From contig DASVAA010000056.1 of NCBI GenBank assembly GCA_036376595.1, positions 1-64,000 of the forward strand: 64,000 nucleotides of DNA. The letters are read 5' to 3'. This document shows, piece by piece, positions 24,398 to 32,092 of this stretch. Every line of letters begins with the position of its first letter. The stretch's first letter is position 1. The notes under the pieces were generated by a model, which saw only the letters and a list, made by a program, of their open reading frames with translations, did not search any database and was not told the DNA's origin. The DNA is from SMAG-U1939 sp036376595. GTDB taxonomy: Bacteria; Chloroflexota; Ktedonobacteria; Ktedonobacterales; JADMIN01. The position numbers and the translations under genes were made by a program.

Positions 24398-24817
24398 TCA
24401 TGATCCTTGCGACCGGTTGAACAATGTGCCGAGGACGCCGTTCACGAATCGTCGTGAGGTGTCGCTGCCGTAGGTCTTGGCAAGCTCCACAGCTTCGTTG
24501 ATGGCGGCCTTGGCCGGCACAGCAGTATCGAACATCATCTCGTAGATTGCCAGCCGCAGGATGTTCTTGTCAATATGGGCCATCTGCTCCAGCGGCCATT
24601 CGTGATGTGCCGCCGATTGAATGGCCGTGTCGATCCGGTCGAGATGCGCCAGCACACCTCGCACCAGCTCGCCAGCAAAGGCCACCACACGCGGGTCCAG
24701 CGCCTCCTCCTCGGCGTGGCGCTCCAGCACCGACTCCACGTCGTGGTGCGCGGTGTCGAATTCGTAGAGCGTCTGCAAGGCGACGGTGCGTGCCTTGTGG
24801 CGGGGTCCTGTCGGCAT
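24398..24817 (-). CDS. nusB: transcription antitermination factor NusB
   Basis: 139 residues. The all-helical NusB pattern is clear: RHKARTVALQTLYEFD at the N-terminus, HIDKNILRLAIYEM in the middle and the C-terminal PAKAAINEAVELAKTYGSDTSRRFVNGVLG. NusB binds boxA RNA together with S10 in rRNA antitermination. It begins two bases after the stop of the Asp23-like gene, a translational-coupling arrangement also common in Firmicutes, where asp23-like and nusB genes are neighbours. Confidence 0.96.
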   Translation of the reverse strand: MPTGPRHKARTVALQTLYEFDTAHHDVESVLERHAEEEALDPRVVAFAGELVRGVLAHLDRIDTAIQSAAHHEWPLEQMAHIDKNILRLAIYEMMFDTAVPAKAAINEAVELAKTYGSDTSRRFVNGVLGTLFNRSQGS

Positions 24818-24819
24818 GG

Positions 24820-25245
24820 CTAGAGCACGTCCTGAATATACACGTTGATGTCGCGAGCGGTCATCCCCAAAATGTGCTGAATGGCCGCGCTCACCGCGTC
24901 CTGGACGGCAGTGCCGGCGGCGAGGAAGCTCGCGCCCGGCTCGACGATCAGGTAGAGGTCCACCGAGACGCGCTCGCCATGCACGTCCAGCGCCACGCCA
25001 TGCTGCGGCAGCGGGCGCCCCAGCACCGGACGCCAGCCTGTGCTATACGCCGCGAGCCGCGCCACGCCGGGCACGCCGAGCGCCGCCTGCTCTACCACCG
25101 TGCGCAGCACGCGCCGGGCGATGCGCACCGCACCAAGCTGCTCCCCCGTTCCCGGCGCTGCCTCGCCGTCCGCACCGGTCGCGCTGGCCCCCGCAACCGC
25201 CGGCACGGGACCGTAGCCACCTGCCCCGTTGGGTGATGCCTGCAT
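24820..25245 (-). CDS. Asp23/Gls24-family envelope stress protein
   Basis: 141 residues, ATG with GGAGGAGG upstream. A Gly/Ala-rich N-terminal 35 residues is followed by the Asp23 (DUF322) domain: VRIARRVLRTVVEQAALGVPGVARL, then a beta strand region and VQDAVSAAIQHILGMTARDINVYIQDV at the end. Members associate with membranes or the cell envelope and are stress-induced in Firmicutes; the biochemical role is not settled. Direct coupling to nusB is a conserved neighbourhood. Confidence 0.88.
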   Translation of the reverse strand: MQASPNGAGGYGPVPAVAGASATGADGEAAPGTGEQLGAVRIARRVLRTVVEQAALGVPGVARLAAYSTGWRPVLGRPLPQHGVALDVHGERVSVDLYLIVEPGASFLAAGTAVQDAVSAAIQHILGMTARDINVYIQDVL

Positions 25246-25309
25246 GACGGGCCTCCTCCACGCGTACGTCGCATCGTCATCGCCGAAATCGCCAGAGTGT
25301 CAGGCGAGC

Positions 25310-25333
25310 GGGCGTCCACCGGACGCCCCTACG
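25310..25333. repeat. family B hairpin repeat (GGGCGTCC-ACC-GGACGCCCCTACG)
   Basis: An 8-bp stem with an ACC loop followed by CTACG. It lies between fabD and the Asp23-like gene and directly adjoins a family A remnant. Confidence 0.85.
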
Positions 25334-25369
25334 CACGTCCCCTTCGCGACCTTCGCGTTCTCCGCGCCT
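25334..25369. repeat. family A remnant between fabD and Asp23-like gene
   Basis: CCTTCGCGACCTTCGCGTTC followed by TCCGCGCC, the complement of the GCGGAGAACGCGAAGG form of the purine-rich repeat. Only one block is present, ending at the fabD stop codon. Confidence 0.7.
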
Positions 25370-25373
25370 GCAC

Positions 25374-26483
25374 CTACGCGACGCCGAGACGCGCGCGGAG
25401 CTGCGCCGCCACCGGCGCCACGTCAGCCGCCGCGGCGACGGAGAGCGTCGCAGCGCCGCGCGCGATGCGCTTGATCAGGCCTGAGAGCACCTGCCCCGCG
25501 CCGATCTCGACAAACGTGGTGACGCCGTCCTCGGCCAGCCGCGAGATGGACCGAGTCCATTGTACCGGAGCCGCGATCTGCTGTGCCAATTCCTGTCGCA
25601 GATCGGCGGCCACGGTGATCGGCTTGGCGGTGATGTTGGCGACCAGCGGTACGCGCGCATCGGCCAGCGGCGCCGCGGCGACGGCACGCGCCAACCCTTC
25701 GGCGGCCGGCGCCATGACCGGCGAGTGGAATGCCCCGCTGACGGCCAGCGGCACGACCCGCTTGGCGCCGCGCTCGCGGGCCAGTGCCATCGCCAGATCG
25801 AGCGCGTGGTGCTCGCCGGAGATGACGATCTGCCCCGGCGCGTTATCGTTGGCGAGCACCACCTTGCCGGCACCAGGATGTACGCCTGCCGCGGTTGCCG
25901 CACCAGTCTTCGCCAGCTCCGCTTCGGCGCGCGCCGTGGCTTCGGCGCAGACCGCGCTCAGGGCATCGGCGTCCATCCCCAGCACGGCGGCCATGCCGCT
26001 GGGGCATGCCTGCCCCTCCGCGTGCATCAGGCGCCCGCGCTCGCGCACCAGCCGCAGGGCGTCGCCGATCGGCAGCGCGCCGGAGGCGGCGAGCGCGGCG
26101 TACTCGCCGACGCTGTGCCCCGCGACGTACGCCGGCCGCAGCGGCGCGTCGAGGATTGGCGCCGGCACCTCACCTTCGGCCGCGGTGTAGTGGCGAGGCC
26201 CGCCTCGCCCTTGGGGATGGGGGGTGAGGCCAGCGCCGGCGGCTTCCTGCAAGGCGGCGAGCAGCGCGAGGCTGGTGGCGACGATGGCCGGCTGCGTGTT
26301 GATGGTCTCGCGCAGCGCCTCTTCGGGTCCGTTGAAGCACAGCTCCGAAAGCGGGAAACCGACGGCGGCATCGGCGAGGGAAAACACGGCGCGAGCGGCC
26401 GGCGAGGCGGCGGCGATATCCGCGCCCATGCCGACCGCCTGGCTGCCCTGGCCCGGAAAGACGAACGCGATCCGCTCGCTCAC
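25374..26483 (-). CDS. fabD: malonyl-CoA:ACP transacylase
   Basis: 369 residues from GTG 26483 (GGTGGAG upstream). Motifs: FPGQGSQ at the N-terminus, nucleophile Ser124 in GHSVGEY, and the C-terminal FVEIGAGQVL. The enzyme loads malonyl groups onto ACP. The catalytic Ser lies about 30 residues later than in typical FabD (near residue 90), because residues about 86-110 (a TPHPQGRGG stretch and neighbours) contain a translated dispersed repeat just before the conserved AYVAGHSVG strand. The frame reading further upstream of 26483 only translates another repeat and is not part of the gene. The separation from acpP by nusB and the Asp23-like gene is noteworthy. Confidence 0.93.
   Translation of the reverse strand: MSERIAFVFPGQGSQAVGMGADIAAASPAARAVFSLADAAVGFPLSELCFNGPEEALRETINTQPAIVATSLALLAALQEAAGAGLTPHPQGRGGPRHYTAAEGEVPAPILDAPLRPAYVAGHSVGEYAALAASGALPIGDALRLVRERGRLMHAEGQACPSGMAAVLGMDADALSAVCAEATARAEAELAKTGAATAAGVHPGAGKVVLANDNAPGQIVISGEHHALDLAMALARERGAKRVVPLAVSGAFHSPVMAPAAEGLARAVAAAPLADARVPLVANITAKPITVAADLRQELAQQIAAPVQWTRSISRLAEDGVTTFVEIGAGQVLSGLIKRIARGAATLSVAAAADVAPVAAQLRARLGVA
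26184..26228. repeat. family E' repeat (GTAGTGGCGAGGCCCGCCTCGCC) inside fabD
   Basis: GTAGTGGCGAGGCCCGCCTC followed by GCC and a GGGGGGTGAGG end. The same hairpin unit is repeated at 26658 in the intergenic gap and, inverted, at 46688 in glcE. Here it adds about 15 codons in frame upstream of the catalytic Ser of FabD. Confidence 0.8.
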
Positions 26484-26506
26484 GGCGCTCCACCCTTCGG
26501 CGGTTG

Positions 26507-26530
26507 CGGGCGTCCACCGGACGCCCCTAC
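26507..26530. repeat. family B hairpin repeat
   Basis: GGGCGTCCACCGGACGCCC followed by CTACG, identical to the copies at 25310 and 46128. Confidence 0.85.
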
Positions 26531-26554
26531 GGATTGGCGAACGTGGCGCCGGGC

Positions 26555-26578
26555 GGGCGTCCACCGGGCGCCCCTACG
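26555..26578. repeat. family B hairpin repeat, one-base variant
   Basis: GGGCGTCCACCGGGCGCCC followed by CTACG. One stem change leaves a G-T wobble pair, so the hairpin is kept. Confidence 0.8.
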
Positions 26579-26634
26579 AGTCCTCTCCACGTCCTCCGCG
26601 CAGCCCTTCGCGCTCTCCGCGGACTCCGTATCCT
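26579..26634. repeat. family A repeat (pyrimidine strand up)
   Basis: CGTCCTCCGCGCAGCCCTTC and GCGCTCTCCGCGGACTCCG, the complement of the GCGGAGGACG and GCGGAGAGC blocks seen at other loci. Confidence 0.75.
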
Positions 26635-26657
26635 CTGGCGCCCCCGCGCCCCATAGC

Positions 26658-26700
26658 TGTAGTGGCGAGGCGGGCCTCGCCTCTGCCGGTCGGGGGTGAC
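26658..26700. repeat. family E' hairpin repeat
   Basis: GCTGTAGTGGCGAGGCGGGC then CTCGCC and GGGGGTGAC, the intergenic counterpart of the copy inside fabD. Confidence 0.75.
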
Positions 26701-26704
26701 AAAC

Positions 26705-26899
26705 CTACTCGCCGCGCCTGGAGCCGACTTCGAGCACCTGGCGGCCGCGGTAGGTGCCACAGTTGGGGCAGACGCGGTGGGTCATGTGGAGCTGGTGGCA
26801 CTGCGGGCAGCGGCTCAGGTTGGGCGGGTTGATGCGATGATGCTGGCGGCGATTGCCCTGCCGCCGATTCGAGAGACGTTTCTTGGGAAGTGCGCCCAC
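26705..26899 (-). CDS. rpmF: 50S ribosomal protein L32
   Basis: 64 residues from GTG 26899, with GAGGAG upstream. The N-terminus GALPKKRLSNRRQGNRRQHH and the zinc ribbon CPQC ... CPNCGTYRGRQVL are diagnostic of L32, and all four zinc Cys are present. rpmF heads the leftward block; in many bacteria it precedes plsX, fabH and fabD, and here only fabD follows directly. The gene was probably missed by length filters in its true extent, because the frame is open far upstream. Confidence 0.95.
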   Translation of the reverse strand: MGALPKKRLSNRRQGNRRQHHRINPPNLSRCPQCHQLHMTHRVCPNCGTYRGRQVLEVGSRRGE

Positions 26900-27088
26900 G
26901 GCAATTACTCCTCGCCGGACCTGCCGCCGGCGTGCGAATACAGCGGCCGCGCAGAAGCATGGCGCGCGGCGACGAACAGCGTCATACGTGACAGATGGCT
27001 CACGAAACGGCGCCGCGCTCCGCACCGCAGCGCGAGACGCGACGCCCAAGCCCGCCTATTGTATCACAGATCCGCGCGCGGCGCACGC

Positions 27089-27991
27089 TCAGGAGCGCTT
27101 TTGCCGGCGCACCATCGGCACGCGGGCGGAGCCGAGCGCCTGGGCGCAGCGCGCGCAGACGTAGTACCCCTCGTCTTCGCGATACTCCAGGGCATCGAGC
27201 GCGAAGTGCAGGTAGCAGATGCCGCAGCGGGTGCCTCCCGTGGTGCTGGCCGTGGTGCGGTCGTGCTGGAAGATCGCCCGCAGGTCGTCGATCAGCGGCC
27301 CTACGTCGCCGCGCACGTCGCCCCGCGGCGTAAACTCCTGCGCGTCGTGTCCCATCTCGGCCGCAGAGGCGGCCTCAGGCGCGGCGCGCGTGCCGTCTCG
27401 CTCGAAGGCCGGGCGCAGGTGGGCGGGCGTGTACGAGCGGTCGCGCTCGCCCTCGCGGTCACGCTCGCGCAGGTGGCCGTTGTGGTGGTGCGCGGGGCGC
27501 TCCTGGTCCTGGTCCTGATCGTCGTTATCGTCGTTCGCACTCGCTCGGGCCGTGTTGTGCTCGGTGGGCAGGCGAGCGGCGGTATCGCCGGTATCGTGCG
27601 GGTCTCGCTCGTCGTCCACTGCGGGCGGCTCGACGCTCTGGGCGATGACGACGATCTCTTCATAGGTTGCCGTCATTTCCAGCTCCACTGGCTGAGGCTC
27701 ATTGTCCGGCGAAGACCGGCGGGGGCCACGAGACGCGCGCTGGCCAGGCGCGTAGGGTGCGCGCAGCGATGGCTCGGATGCACTCCGCGTGCGGCGCGCC
27801 TGTAATGGCGCATCCGAGGCGCTCGGTGCGGGCGGGGCCAAGTGTTCGGGCGGTGCGGCAGGGGCCGGCGTCTCCGAGGGTTGCGCGGTCGTGCTGGCAC
27901 TTGCGCCCGGGTTCGGCGCTGGTGTGCGCGGCGCGGGGCCGCGATTGTGACGGCCTCCGCGCTTATTGCGACGTGTATGTGTGTTGCCCAT
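27089..27991 (-). CDS. disordered protein with C-terminal zinc ribbon
   Basis: 300 residues from ATG 27991 (GAGGA upstream). The first 240 residues are low complexity: basic RRNKRGGRHNRG, Pro/Ala-rich, and an Asp/Gln/Glu/Arg region (NDDNDDQDQDQE, RERDREGERDR). A short conserved-looking stretch (MTATYEEIVVIAQSVEPP) lies in the middle. The last 60 residues form a zinc ribbon with CGICY ... CARC. The combination suggests a nucleic-acid or protein-binding adaptor, but no family is recognised. Part of the N-terminal half could be an artefact of an upstream start choice. Confidence 0.55.
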   Translation of the reverse strand: MGNTHTRRNKRGGRHNRGPAPRTPAPNPGASASTTAQPSETPAPAAPPEHLAPPAPSASDAPLQARRTRSASEPSLRAPYAPGQRASRGPRRSSPDNEPQPVELEMTATYEEIVVIAQSVEPPAVDDERDPHDTGDTAARLPTEHNTARASANDDNDDQDQDQERPAHHHNGHLRERDREGERDRSYTPAHLRPAFERDGTRAAPEAASAAEMGHDAQEFTPRGDVRGDVGPLIDDLRAIFQHDRTTASTTGGTRCGICYLHFALDALEYREDEGYYVCARCAQALGSARVPMVRRQKRS

Positions 27992-28267
27992 CGCGTGTTG
28001 TCCTCTTCCGCGTCTGGCGTCGTGTACTGGCAAGTGATGGGAATGCCCCCGCACTTCCGTGCGGCAGCACACGCGCGCCCATGTTCCCCCACTGTACAAC
28101 GTGCGGCATGGCAGCGCCAACTGTACCAGAGGGTAAGGGCGGTGGCGGGCGCGTACAGCGAGACGCGCTCGTGCTACGCTCTGCGCGGGTGGGGCGTGGA
28201 CGCATGCCATGCGGCCCCTACGGGTTCCCGTACCGAGCCTGCCGTGCCGGCGGGGAGGTGAGAACCG

Positions 28268-28870
28268 ATGCGGATGCAGATTGTGGTCTATGACGGCTTC
28301 GACGAGCTAGACGCGCTGGCGCCGTTGGAGGTGCTGCGGCGCGCGGCGGAGCTGGGCGCTGATCTGGCGGTTGAGCTGGTGACGCTGGCGCCATGCAATG
28401 AGGTAAAGGCGTCCTTTGGTCTGCGCCTGCGCCCGGATGGCGTGCTCGACCCCGACGCTCCGCCGGACCTGCTGCTGGTGCCGGGTGGTGGCTGGAACGT
28501 GGGTGGACAGACCGGCGTGCGGGCGGAGATCGCGCGCGGCGAGCTGCCGGCGACCATCGCCCAACTGCACACGCGCGGCACGCTGATCGCGACGGTCTGC
28601 ACGGGCGCGATGCTCGCCGCGGCGGCCGGCCTCACCAGCGGGCGCCACGCGACGACCCACGCCGCCGCGCTCGGCGCGCTGCGCGAGAGTGGCGCTGACG
28701 TGCCGGCGGTGCGTGTGGTGGACGACGGCGACCTGATCTCGGCCGGCGGCATCACGTCTGGGCTAGACCTGGCGCTGTGGCTGGTCGAGCGCTTCTTTGG
28801 CCCGAAACTGGCCTGCGCGATCGAGCGACGCATGGAGTACGAGCGGCGCGGGAGCGTCTGGCGCGAGTAG
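28268..28870 (+). CDS. DJ-1/PfpI-family protein
   Basis: 200 residues, ATG after GAGGTGAGAACCG. The class I amidotransferase-like fold is clear: QIVVYDGFDELDALAPLEVL at the start, LLLVPGGGWNVGG, then nucleophile Cys111 in the ATVCTGAMLAAAAGL elbow and HATTHAAAL. The FDELD..PLE start and TVCTGA elbow are closer to isonitrile hydratase and the AraC-linked sensor branch than to PfpI proteases. The exact reaction is open. The 276 bases upstream, shared with the divergent zinc-ribbon gene, show no strong promoter. Confidence 0.88.
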   Translation: MRMQIVVYDGFDELDALAPLEVLRRAAELGADLAVELVTLAPCNEVKASFGLRLRPDGVLDPDAPPDLLLVPGGGWNVGGQTGVRAEIARGELPATIAQLHTRGTLIATVCTGAMLAAAAGLTSGRHATTHAAALGALRESGADVPAVRVVDDGDLISAGGITSGLDLALWLVERFFGPKLACAIERRMEYERRGSVWRE

Positions 28871-28898
28871 CGAAGGCGCGCAATTGGGGAGGCTGCCA

Positions 28899-29600
28899 AT
28901 GAGTGACCAAACGGACGTCGCGAAGGCGCTGTCGCACGTGCTATGGATCGGCGGCTCCCCGTGTTCGGGCAAATCCACGATCAGCCATACCATTGCTCGC
29001 ATCTATGTTTTCGTTGACTATCACGCCGATGCGTTCGCGCGGTACCACTTCGCGCGGCGGGTGGCCGCCGGAGACGCTGAGGCCATCGCGTTCCTGCGGA
29101 TGACGGTGGATGAGCGCTGGCTACAAAAGCCGGTCGAGGAGATGGCGCGGGAGACAATAGCATCGTGGACCACCGAGTTTCGCTACGTGCTCGACGATCT
29201 GCTGGCGCTGCCGCGAGAGAACCTCATCGTGGCTGAGGGCAATTTCTTCCCGGCCTGTGTCGCGCCCTATCTCTCCACTCCACACCAGGCGATCTGGCTG
29301 ACGCCGACGGACGCTTTCTGTGACCAGGCCAGACGGCGCAAGCGCGCGGCGCTGGCACGGCGCCAGAAACGTCACGGCGCCTACGGCGAGGGCAGCGACC
29401 CCGAACAGCGCCTGCGGAATCTCATCGCGCGCGATCAACGCCTGGCGCACTACGTGAAGCAGCAGGTGGAAGCCGCGTCTCTACCGCTCATCGAGGTTGA
29501 CGGCAGCCAGTCGGTCGAGGAGATGACGGAGGTGGTCGAGCGGCACTTCGACCCCTACCTGATCGCATGGGTCAAGCGCGTGAGAGCGCAGGCAGGATGA
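28899..29600 (+). CDS. P-loop kinase-like NTPase
   Basis: 233 residues from ATG 28899, with GGGGAGG seven bases ahead. Walker A is GGSPCSGKST near residue 20, followed by a DYHADAFARYHF segment like the substrate-binding part of small-molecule kinases. A second acidic strand (LIVAEGNFFP) and an RRRKRAALARR lid-like stretch support a nucleoside or metabolite kinase fold. The substrate is not recognised. It lies 28 bases after the PfpI-like gene on the same strand, so the two are probably co-transcribed. Confidence 0.75.
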   Translation: MSDQTDVAKALSHVLWIGGSPCSGKSTISHTIARIYVFVDYHADAFARYHFARRVAAGDAEAIAFLRMTVDERWLQKPVEEMARETIASWTTEFRYVLDDLLALPRENLIVAEGNFFPACVAPYLSTPHQAIWLTPTDAFCDQARRRKRAALARRQKRHGAYGEGSDPEQRLRNLIARDQRLAHYVKQQVEAASLPLIEVDGSQSVEEMTEVVERHFDPYLIAWVKRVRAQAG

Positions 29601-29635
29601 TGGCAGTTGTCGATCATAGCGCCAGGGTGATGAAG

Positions 29636-30853
29636 TCAGAGGAGGTGGAACGCCGGCGCCGTGACCGCGGCGTGATCGTCGCTGAAGCGGGCCGGGGAGA
29701 GCGGCGCCACATCAACGCCCTGAGACGCGCCCAGCACGATCTGTTCGGCGACCGCCCGCGCCACCGATGGCGAGTGCATGACGCCATGCCCGTTGAAGCC
29801 GGCGGCGATGAAGAGGCCGCCGATGCGCGTGTCTGGCCCCACGACGGGCAGACCGTCCGGCGCCACGTCATACTGGCCGCGGATGATGCGGGTCGGCGGC
29901 ACGGTGCCATCATCAGCCGCGAGTGCGGGAAAGCTCCTCGCGGCCTGTCGCCGCATCCAGGCGAGCAGCGCGGCCTCGTCTCGTGGTGCGTCGGGATCGT
30001 CCGCGCGCGGCGTCTTGACGCCAACGATCGCCTCGCCGCGCTCGTTGCGGACGTAGACCCCGGTGCGCAGATCGGTGACGAGCGGCATCGTGCGCGGGAG
30101 GGCGGCCGGCGCCGGGATGAGGTATTTCACCCGCGGTGAGGCGCTGATGGGTACATCGCTGCTCGCCATCTGACTGACCTCGCGGGCACGGGCGCCTGCC
30201 GCGTTGACCAGCGTTTCCGTCTCGACCACCAGCCGCTCGCAGAGCGCCGCGTGGATGCTGCCGCCGCTGACCGCGATCCCCGTGACGGGGCAGTGTTCGT
30301 AGACGCTTACACCCGCCGCGCGGCACGATTGCAGGAGCCACTGGTGTAGCTCCCAGGGGTTGAGCCAGAATTCGTCCGCGCAGAAGGTGGCGGCGACGAT
30401 GCCGTCTACGTCGCAGTAGGGGAATCGCGCGGCAAGCTCGGTGCCATCCAGCCACAGCGAGCCGACGCCAAGGCTTTGCTGCAAGCTCCAGGCGTCGTGA
30501 AGCCCAGCCGCGTGCCGCTCATCGGCCAGGAAAGCGTAGCCCACCGGCTCATACTCGGCACGCAGGTGCGGCTCCCGGAGCGCGAGGTCGAAGAACGGCA
30601 GCGATGCCTGCGTCAGCTCGATCTCGATGCGCGTGCTGAACTGGCGGCGCACGCCCGCCGAGAAGCGGCCGTACAACTCGCAGCCGGCGTAGTCGCGCTC
30701 CAGGACCACGACACGCTCGACCCCCAACTGCCGCAGATGCCAGGCAGTCCAGAGGCCGGCGAGGCCGGCGCCGATCACGGCGACATCGGCGCGTATCGTC
30801 TCGCGATCGGCTGGTATCTCGTGCATGTCGCGTGCATCACGGGCTGGTATCAC
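29636..30853 (-). CDS. FAD-dependent amino acid oxidase-type oxidoreductase (DAO family)
   Basis: 405 residues, GTG start overlapping the stop of the upstream enolase-superfamily gene (GTGA). The Rossmann motif VIGAGLAGLWTAWHL (about residues 25-39) binds FAD; the C-terminal DGLPVVGPDTRIGGLFIAAGFNGHGVMHSP is the second FAD-contact region of the DAO family (glycine/sarcosine/D-amino acid oxidases and dehydrogenases). With a neighbour that may epimerise or racemise an amino acid derivative, a D-amino acid or imino acid oxidation role is plausible. The cluster LysR-enolase-DAO is likely one unit. Confidence 0.88.
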   Translation of the reverse strand: MIPARDARDMHEIPADRETIRADVAVIGAGLAGLWTAWHLRQLGVERVVVLERDYAGCELYGRFSAGVRRQFSTRIEIELTQASLPFFDLALREPHLRAEYEPVGYAFLADERHAAGLHDAWSLQQSLGVGSLWLDGTELAARFPYCDVDGIVAATFCADEFWLNPWELHQWLLQSCRAAGVSVYEHCPVTGIAVSGGSIHAALCERLVVETETLVNAAGARAREVSQMASSDVPISASPRVKYLIPAPAALPRTMPLVTDLRTGVYVRNERGEAIVGVKTPRADDPDAPRDEAALLAWMRRQAARSFPALAADDGTVPPTRIIRGQYDVAPDGLPVVGPDTRIGGLFIAAGFNGHGVMHSPSVARAVAEQIVLGASQGVDVAPLSPARFSDDHAAVTAPAFHLL

Positions 30854-31965
30854 TGGTTCCTCTTGTCCAATCGCCGTAGCGCATCCGTATCAATCTCGAC
30901 GCCCAGACCGGGGCGCCGCGGTACGGCGATCTGGCCGTCTTCGACGACAAGCGGCTCCCGCACGACATCTTCGCGGTACTTGAGCGGACCTACCAAGTAG
31001 CTGGGGAAGGCCAGATCCGGCAGCGACGCGGCCAATTGAGCGCCCGCGGCGGTGGCGATGCCCAGCTCGAGCACGCTACCCACCATCACCCCCAAGCCGC
31101 AGGCATAGGCGACTGTGGCGCAGTCGCGTGCGCACTGCAAGCCGCCGAGCTTCGACAGCCCGAGATTGATGACGTTGGCCGCGTCGTGGCGGCCAATCTC
31201 GGCCACATCCATCGGCGTGAAGACGGCTTCATCGGCGGCGATGGCGATTGTGCTCTGGCGTGTGACCTCTGCTTGTCCCTCCCAATCCGATGCGGGAAGC
31301 GGTTGCTCGATGAGCGTCACGCCGATGGCTTCCAGCCGTGGCAGCGCGCGTAGACAGTCCTCGCGCGACCACTGACCGTTCACGTCGAGCAGGAAAGCGA
31401 CGTGCTCCGGGACGGCGGCGCGCACTGCCTCCAGGCGCGCGAGGTCGTCATCCAGCGCACCCCGGCCGGCGTAGAGCTTGAGGGTTGTATAGCCGGCGGC
31501 CAACTGCGCATGGGCTACGTCAACCATCGCCGCGGGTTCGTCCCAGCCCACCGAGCCATGGAGCGTGAGGCGCTCGCGGTAGCGGCCGCCGAGCAGCACG
31601 GAGATTGGCACTCCCGCGGCTTTGCCGGCCAGATCCCACAGCGCAAGGTCAACGGCGGCACGTGTAAATGGGGCGCGCGGCAGACGCTGCTCCAGCACGC
31701 GCAGCAGCGGCTCGCGATCTAGGGCATCGCGGCCGATCAGCAGCGGTGCGACCTGCTGTGTCAGCGCCTCCACAACCGAGCGTTGATCCTCGTCGGTGAA
31801 CGCCGCCACCGGACACGCCTCGCCATAGCCGACCAGACCATCCTCGGTCTCCAGTTTCAGCACGACGTTCTGCGACTCCTGGCGGTTGGTCTGACCGAAG
31901 CGAAACATCTGCTTGAAGCTCACCGATAGGGGAATGGCCTCCAGCGAGCGGATGTTCATCGCCAT
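30850..31965 (-). CDS. enolase-superfamily (mandelate racemase/muconate lactonizing) enzyme with atypical KxY motif
   Basis: 371 residues from ATG 31965 (GGAGAG upstream). It has the N-terminal capping domain and barrel of the MLE subgroup. Metal ligands: Asp194 (LLDVNG), Glu220 (IEQPLP) and Asp245 (AADEAVF); the second-face base Lys272 (LSKLGG) is present. In the KxK motif, which supplies the first-face base, the second Lys is replaced by Tyr (Lys163-Leu-Tyr165). Racemases and epimerases of this subgroup normally need both Lys, so a one-base reaction such as dehydration or cycloisomerisation is more likely than racemisation, or Tyr takes the role. Coupled to the FAD oxidoreductase downstream. 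Confidence 0.88.
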   Translation of the reverse strand: MAMNIRSLEAIPLSVSFKQMFRFGQTNRQESQNVVLKLETEDGLVGYGEACPVAAFTDEDQRSVVEALTQQVAPLLIGRDALDREPLLRVLEQRLPRAPFTRAAVDLALWDLAGKAAGVPISVLLGGRYRERLTLHGSVGWDEPAAMVDVAHAQLAAGYTTLKLYAGRGALDDDLARLEAVRAAVPEHVAFLLDVNGQWSREDCLRALPRLEAIGVTLIEQPLPASDWEGQAEVTRQSTIAIAADEAVFTPMDVAEIGRHDAANVINLGLSKLGGLQCARDCATVAYACGLGVMVGSVLELGIATAAGAQLAASLPDLAFPSYLVGPLKYREDVVREPLVVEDGQIAVPRRPGLGVEIDTDALRRLDKRNQ

Positions 31966-32092
31966 CTTCTCTCCGCTATGTCCACAACGGCCCCCACAGT
32001 CGATTGTACGGCGCGAAGCGCACGCGCAGACGTGAGCACGCGGAAATTGGGCCGCGGGCGCCATCGGCACTCCGCTCCTCGCGCGGCGGCGC

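Larger units (their letters stand above)
26484..26704. other. rpmF-fabD gap made almost entirely of dispersed repeats
   Basis: 221 bases. In order: family B hairpin (26507-26530), a second family B hairpin (26555-26578), a family A block (26579-26634) and a family E' hairpin (26658-26700). Almost no unique sequence remains except about 25 bases ahead of the fabD start. Confidence 0.8.

Noticed and set aside
26484..26564. N-terminal extension of fabD to 26564
   Set aside because: It translates family B hairpins; the GTG at 26483 has a good ribosome site and starts the conserved FabD core.
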